Source: Ignavibacteriales bacterium
GTDB lineage: Bacteria; Bacteroidota; Ignavibacteria; Tepidaquicellales; Tepidaquicellaceae
Reading direction: 5' to 3'
DNA: 64,000 nt
NCBI GenBank assembly: GCA_020635255.1
Contig: JACKAC010000001.1
Span: 1,093,501 to 1,157,500 of the forward strand
Of this stretch, positions 62,372-64,000 are shown piece by piece. The notes beneath the pieces were generated by a model, which was given only the letters and a program-made list of their open reading frames with translations, was not told where the DNA came from and ran no database searches. Made by a program: the position numbers and the translations under genes. Numbering within the stretch: the first letter of the stretch is position 1; each line of letters opens with the position of its first letter.

Positions 62372-62398
62372 TATGAATACTATAATATTATATTCATA
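62372..62398. promoter_or_regulatory. Perfect 8-bp inverted repeat, possible second operator
   Basis: TATGAATA (62372-62379) and TATTCATA (62391-62398) are perfect inverted copies, again separated by 11 bases. The centre lies 48 bases from that of the first repeat. It is close to the expected promoter of the Lrp-type gene, so binding here would repress. Low complexity makes chance pairing more likely than for the first repeat. Confidence 0.4.
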
Positions 62399-62422
62399 TT
62401 ATTAAGAAAATTGTAAAACACT

Positions 62423-62893
62423 ATGCCCGAAACGTCCCAAAATTATGAAATTGATAAGCTGGACCGCGATATTCTCAGCATATTAATGGACGATGTTACG
62501 ATTCCTTATACCGAGATCGCCAAAAAACTCCTCGTTTCCGGCGGTACAATTCATGTTAGAATGAAGAAATTGAAAGAAATGGGCGTTGTGAAAGGTGCGC
62601 AATTGATCGTGGATCCGGTTAAACTCCACTACGATATAACTTCATTCATCGGTGTTTACCTCGAAAAAGGGTCGATGTACCATGACGTAGCGAAGGAGTT
62701 ACGTAAGCTAGATGAAGTAGTGGAAGTTCATTATACAACAGGCGCTTATGGGCTTTTTGCTAAACTGGTTTGTAAGAATACGCAAAATCTGCGTGAGGTG
62801 CTGAATGAAAAGATACAGCGAATAAAAGGGATCCAGCGAACCGAAACCTTCATCTCGCTTGAGGAATCGGTTAAACGCCAGATAAAACTCTAA
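62423..62893 (+). CDS. Lrp/AsnC family transcriptional regulator
   Basis: A 156-residue regulator. The N-terminal winged helix-turn-helix (about 10-62; KLDRDILSILMDDVTIPYTE and GGTIHVRMKKLKEMGVVKGA) is followed by the RAM effector-binding domain (about 72-150; VEVHYTTGAYGLFAKLVCK, GIQRTETFISL). Such proteins respond to amino acids and form octamers. The two inverted repeats just upstream suggest self-control. The targets are unknown. It ends overlapping the convergent flavoprotein gene by four bases. Confidence 0.92.
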   Translation: MPETSQNYEIDKLDRDILSILMDDVTIPYTEIAKKLLVSGGTIHVRMKKLKEMGVVKGAQLIVDPVKLHYDITSFIGVYLEKGSMYHDVAKELRKLDEVVEVHYTTGAYGLFAKLVCKNTQNLREVLNEKIQRIKGIQRTETFISLEESVKRQIKL

Positions 62894-64000
62894 ACAAAAT
62901 CGAAATCTTCGTATTGTATCCGCTCTCTCGCAACATTTAACTTATCGAATCCTTTTAGTAACGACCGGCGCATTCCCTTCGGTCCGCAAATGTAAACATC
63001 CCTCCCGTCCAATTCCTTTATGTGATCTGCTTTAAGGAAACCCGTCTCATCAACGCATACAAGGTGAACGTGAAAATCCTTGCTCTCCAATTCCTCGAAC
63101 ACATTTTGATGAACCGCATCATCCCTGGTATCTACGCAATAGTATAGGTCTGCTTTTAATCCCGGGTACGGTTTTTCTTTAAGCTCGCGCGCCCAGCTGA
63201 TAAATGGCGCCATGCCAACACCTCCGCCTATCCAAACCTGCTCCTTCTTACCTGTCCTGTAATAAAATGTGCCGTAAGGTCCCTCGAGTTTTGCTTCGAT
63301 GCCGGGTTCGATATTTTTAAAAAGATTATTAGTGTAATCCCCGAGAGCTTTCATGATTATTTTTATTTCCTTCTCCTCCTTTACATTACATATCGTAAAC
63401 GGGTGCGACTCTTTCGTAAATTGCGGAGCGATAAAGCTGAAAAAATAATACTGCCCCGGAATGAACGGCGCTTCCTCACCGGAAGCTTTCAAAGTAATTT
63501 CCATCACTCTGTCGCTCAATTTATTTACATTTGTAACGGTGTATTGATATTTCCGTTTTATCATGTCGAATAAAAGCGTCTTGTAAACATACGCGGAAGT
63601 GCCCAGTACGCTGAGTATTATAACATAAATCAGCAGCGGCGCAAAATCGTATAGGTTGTCTTTGAGCAGAAAAATGTGAAGCATGCTGAGAATAAAAAAT
63701 ATTCCCATGAGCTTGTGGAGCCGTTTCCATTTATCGTAGGCGATGCGTATAAAGAAAGTAAACAAGAGCAATATGGTCACACCGATCACCGCGATACTGC
63801 CGAGGTCGATAGCAAGCTTGTCATGTGTCGGGAGCAGGAACGTAATGACCTGCCCGATGCCGTCGGGACGCCATCGGAATGCCATCAGCACCGGATGTAT
63901 CAACATGAAAACGTACGCGAACTTAGCCATGGTGTGGTGAGTATGATACATCGTATCCAATCCGCCGAAATATTTTTCCATCCACTTTATGCGCGAGGAA
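62890..64000 (-). CDS. Ferric-reductase-like transmembrane flavoprotein, N-terminus missing
   Basis: An NAD(P)H oxidoreductase of the ferric reductase/NADPH oxidase type. The frame is open to the window edge, so the first part of the membrane domain is absent. Visible helices carry histidines placed as heme ligands (THHTMAKFAYVFMLIHPVL and KWKRLHKLMGIFFILSMLHIF). These are followed by the FAD-binding domain with SHPFTICN and the NAD-binding domain with WIGGGVGMAPFISWA and VYICGPKGMRRSL. It may pass electrons across the inner membrane; the acceptor is unknown. An internal ATG at 63981 exists but is unlikely to be the true start. Confidence 0.85.
   Translation of the reverse strand, partial: SSRIKWMEKYFGGLDTMYHTHHTMAKFAYVFMLIHPVLMAFRWRPDGIGQVITFLLPTHDKLAIDLGSIAVIGVTILLLFTFFIRIAYDKWKRLHKLMGIFFILSMLHIFLLKDNLYDFAPLLIYVIILSVLGTSAYVYKTLLFDMIKRKYQYTVTNVNKLSDRVMEITLKASGEEAPFIPGQYYFFSFIAPQFTKESHPFTICNVKEEKEIKIIMKALGDYTNNLFKNIEPGIEAKLEGPYGTFYYRTGKKEQVWIGGGVGMAPFISWARELKEKPYPGLKADLYYCVDTRDDAVHQNVFEELESKDFHVHLVCVDETGFLKADHIKELDGRDVYICGPKGMRRSLLKGFDKLNVARERIQYEDFDFV

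Larger units (their letters stand above)
62291..62422. other. AT-rich divergent spacer between the tRNA-like gene and the Lrp gene
   Basis: This spacer should contain the promoter of the tRNA-like RNA (a -10-like TAAAAT on the minus strand at 62300-62295) and that of the Lrp-type regulator. It is almost entirely A/T. Two perfect inverted repeats in it are listed separately. No open reading frame was found. Confidence 0.45.

Noticed and set aside
1..64000. CRISPR array, insertion sequence, integrase or rRNA operon
   Set aside because: No spaced repeats, transposase or integrase motifs, or rRNA sequence were seen anywhere in the window.

Overview
The window looks like chromosome from a member of the Ignavibacteria/Chlorobi side of the Bacteroidota superphylum. 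Eight predicted secreted proteins end in a type IX secretion (T9SS) type-A sorting domain of the 'QNYPNPFNPxT ... GREVxxLV ... ASGVYxYxLxAGxFxxxKKMxLxK' style, which is common in that lineage. Shine-Dalgarno sites are mostly weak, many genes start with TTG or GTG, and DUF5916, TIGR02757, DUF3109 and type-2 PyrF proteins are present. The phylum call is an inference from these families. No 16S rRNA is present to confirm it.

Layout. (1) 1-21.3 kb, almost all plus strand, is housekeeping: the end of a TonB-dependent receptor, a small membrane protein on the minus strand, purN-purH, the complete rod-shape operon mreB-mreC-mreD-mrdA(PBP2)-rodA, dcd, pyrF, a peptide ABC importer without its ATPases (binding lipoprotein, NlpC/P60 lipoprotein, two permeases), dprA-DUF3109-rpoN, hslV-hslU and an outer-membrane protein, closed by a two-way terminator. 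(2) 21.4-36.3 kb, minus strand, is central metabolism: acyl-CoA dehydrogenase, 3-hydroxybutyryl-CoA dehydrogenase, thiolase, tpiA, gatB, photolyase, sucC, a coiled-coil lipoprotein, pruA, a beta-lactamase-fold hydrolase, then a two-gene unit of a lipoprotein and a large glycine-rich repeat (predicted beta-solenoid) plus HEAT-like protein. (3) 36.4-48.8 kb, plus strand, is surface and secreted proteins: two related FG-GAP-type T9SS proteins flanking a low-GC two-gene insert (tail-fibre-like and BACON-like), a small exported protein, miaA, a VOC protein and a DUF5916 outer-membrane protein. (4) 48.9-56.1 kb, minus strand, holds four tandem paralogous T9SS-exported arylsulfotransferase-like proteins, the most striking feature of the window. 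(5) 56.3-64 kb is mixed: an MFS exporter, a HerA-like ATPase, a degenerate 3-hydroxyacyl-CoA dehydrogenase, a TIGR02757 protein, a BNR/VPS10-like T9SS protein, an unusual 142-nt tRNA-like gene with its own terminator, an Lrp/AsnC regulator behind two perfect inverted repeats, and a ferric-reductase-like flavoprotein running off the window.

Functional picture: envelope growth (Mre/PBP2/RodA), nucleotide synthesis (PurN, PurH, PyrF, Dcd), protein quality control (HslUV), sigma-54, short-chain acyl-CoA and proline/TCA metabolism, and a large investment in T9SS-exported surface proteins. Candidates for something undescribed are the tandem arylsulfotransferase array, the oversized tRNA-like RNA, the beta-solenoid/lipoprotein pair and the low-GC insert between the two FG-GAP genes. 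No CRISPR array, transposase, integrase or rRNA was seen.
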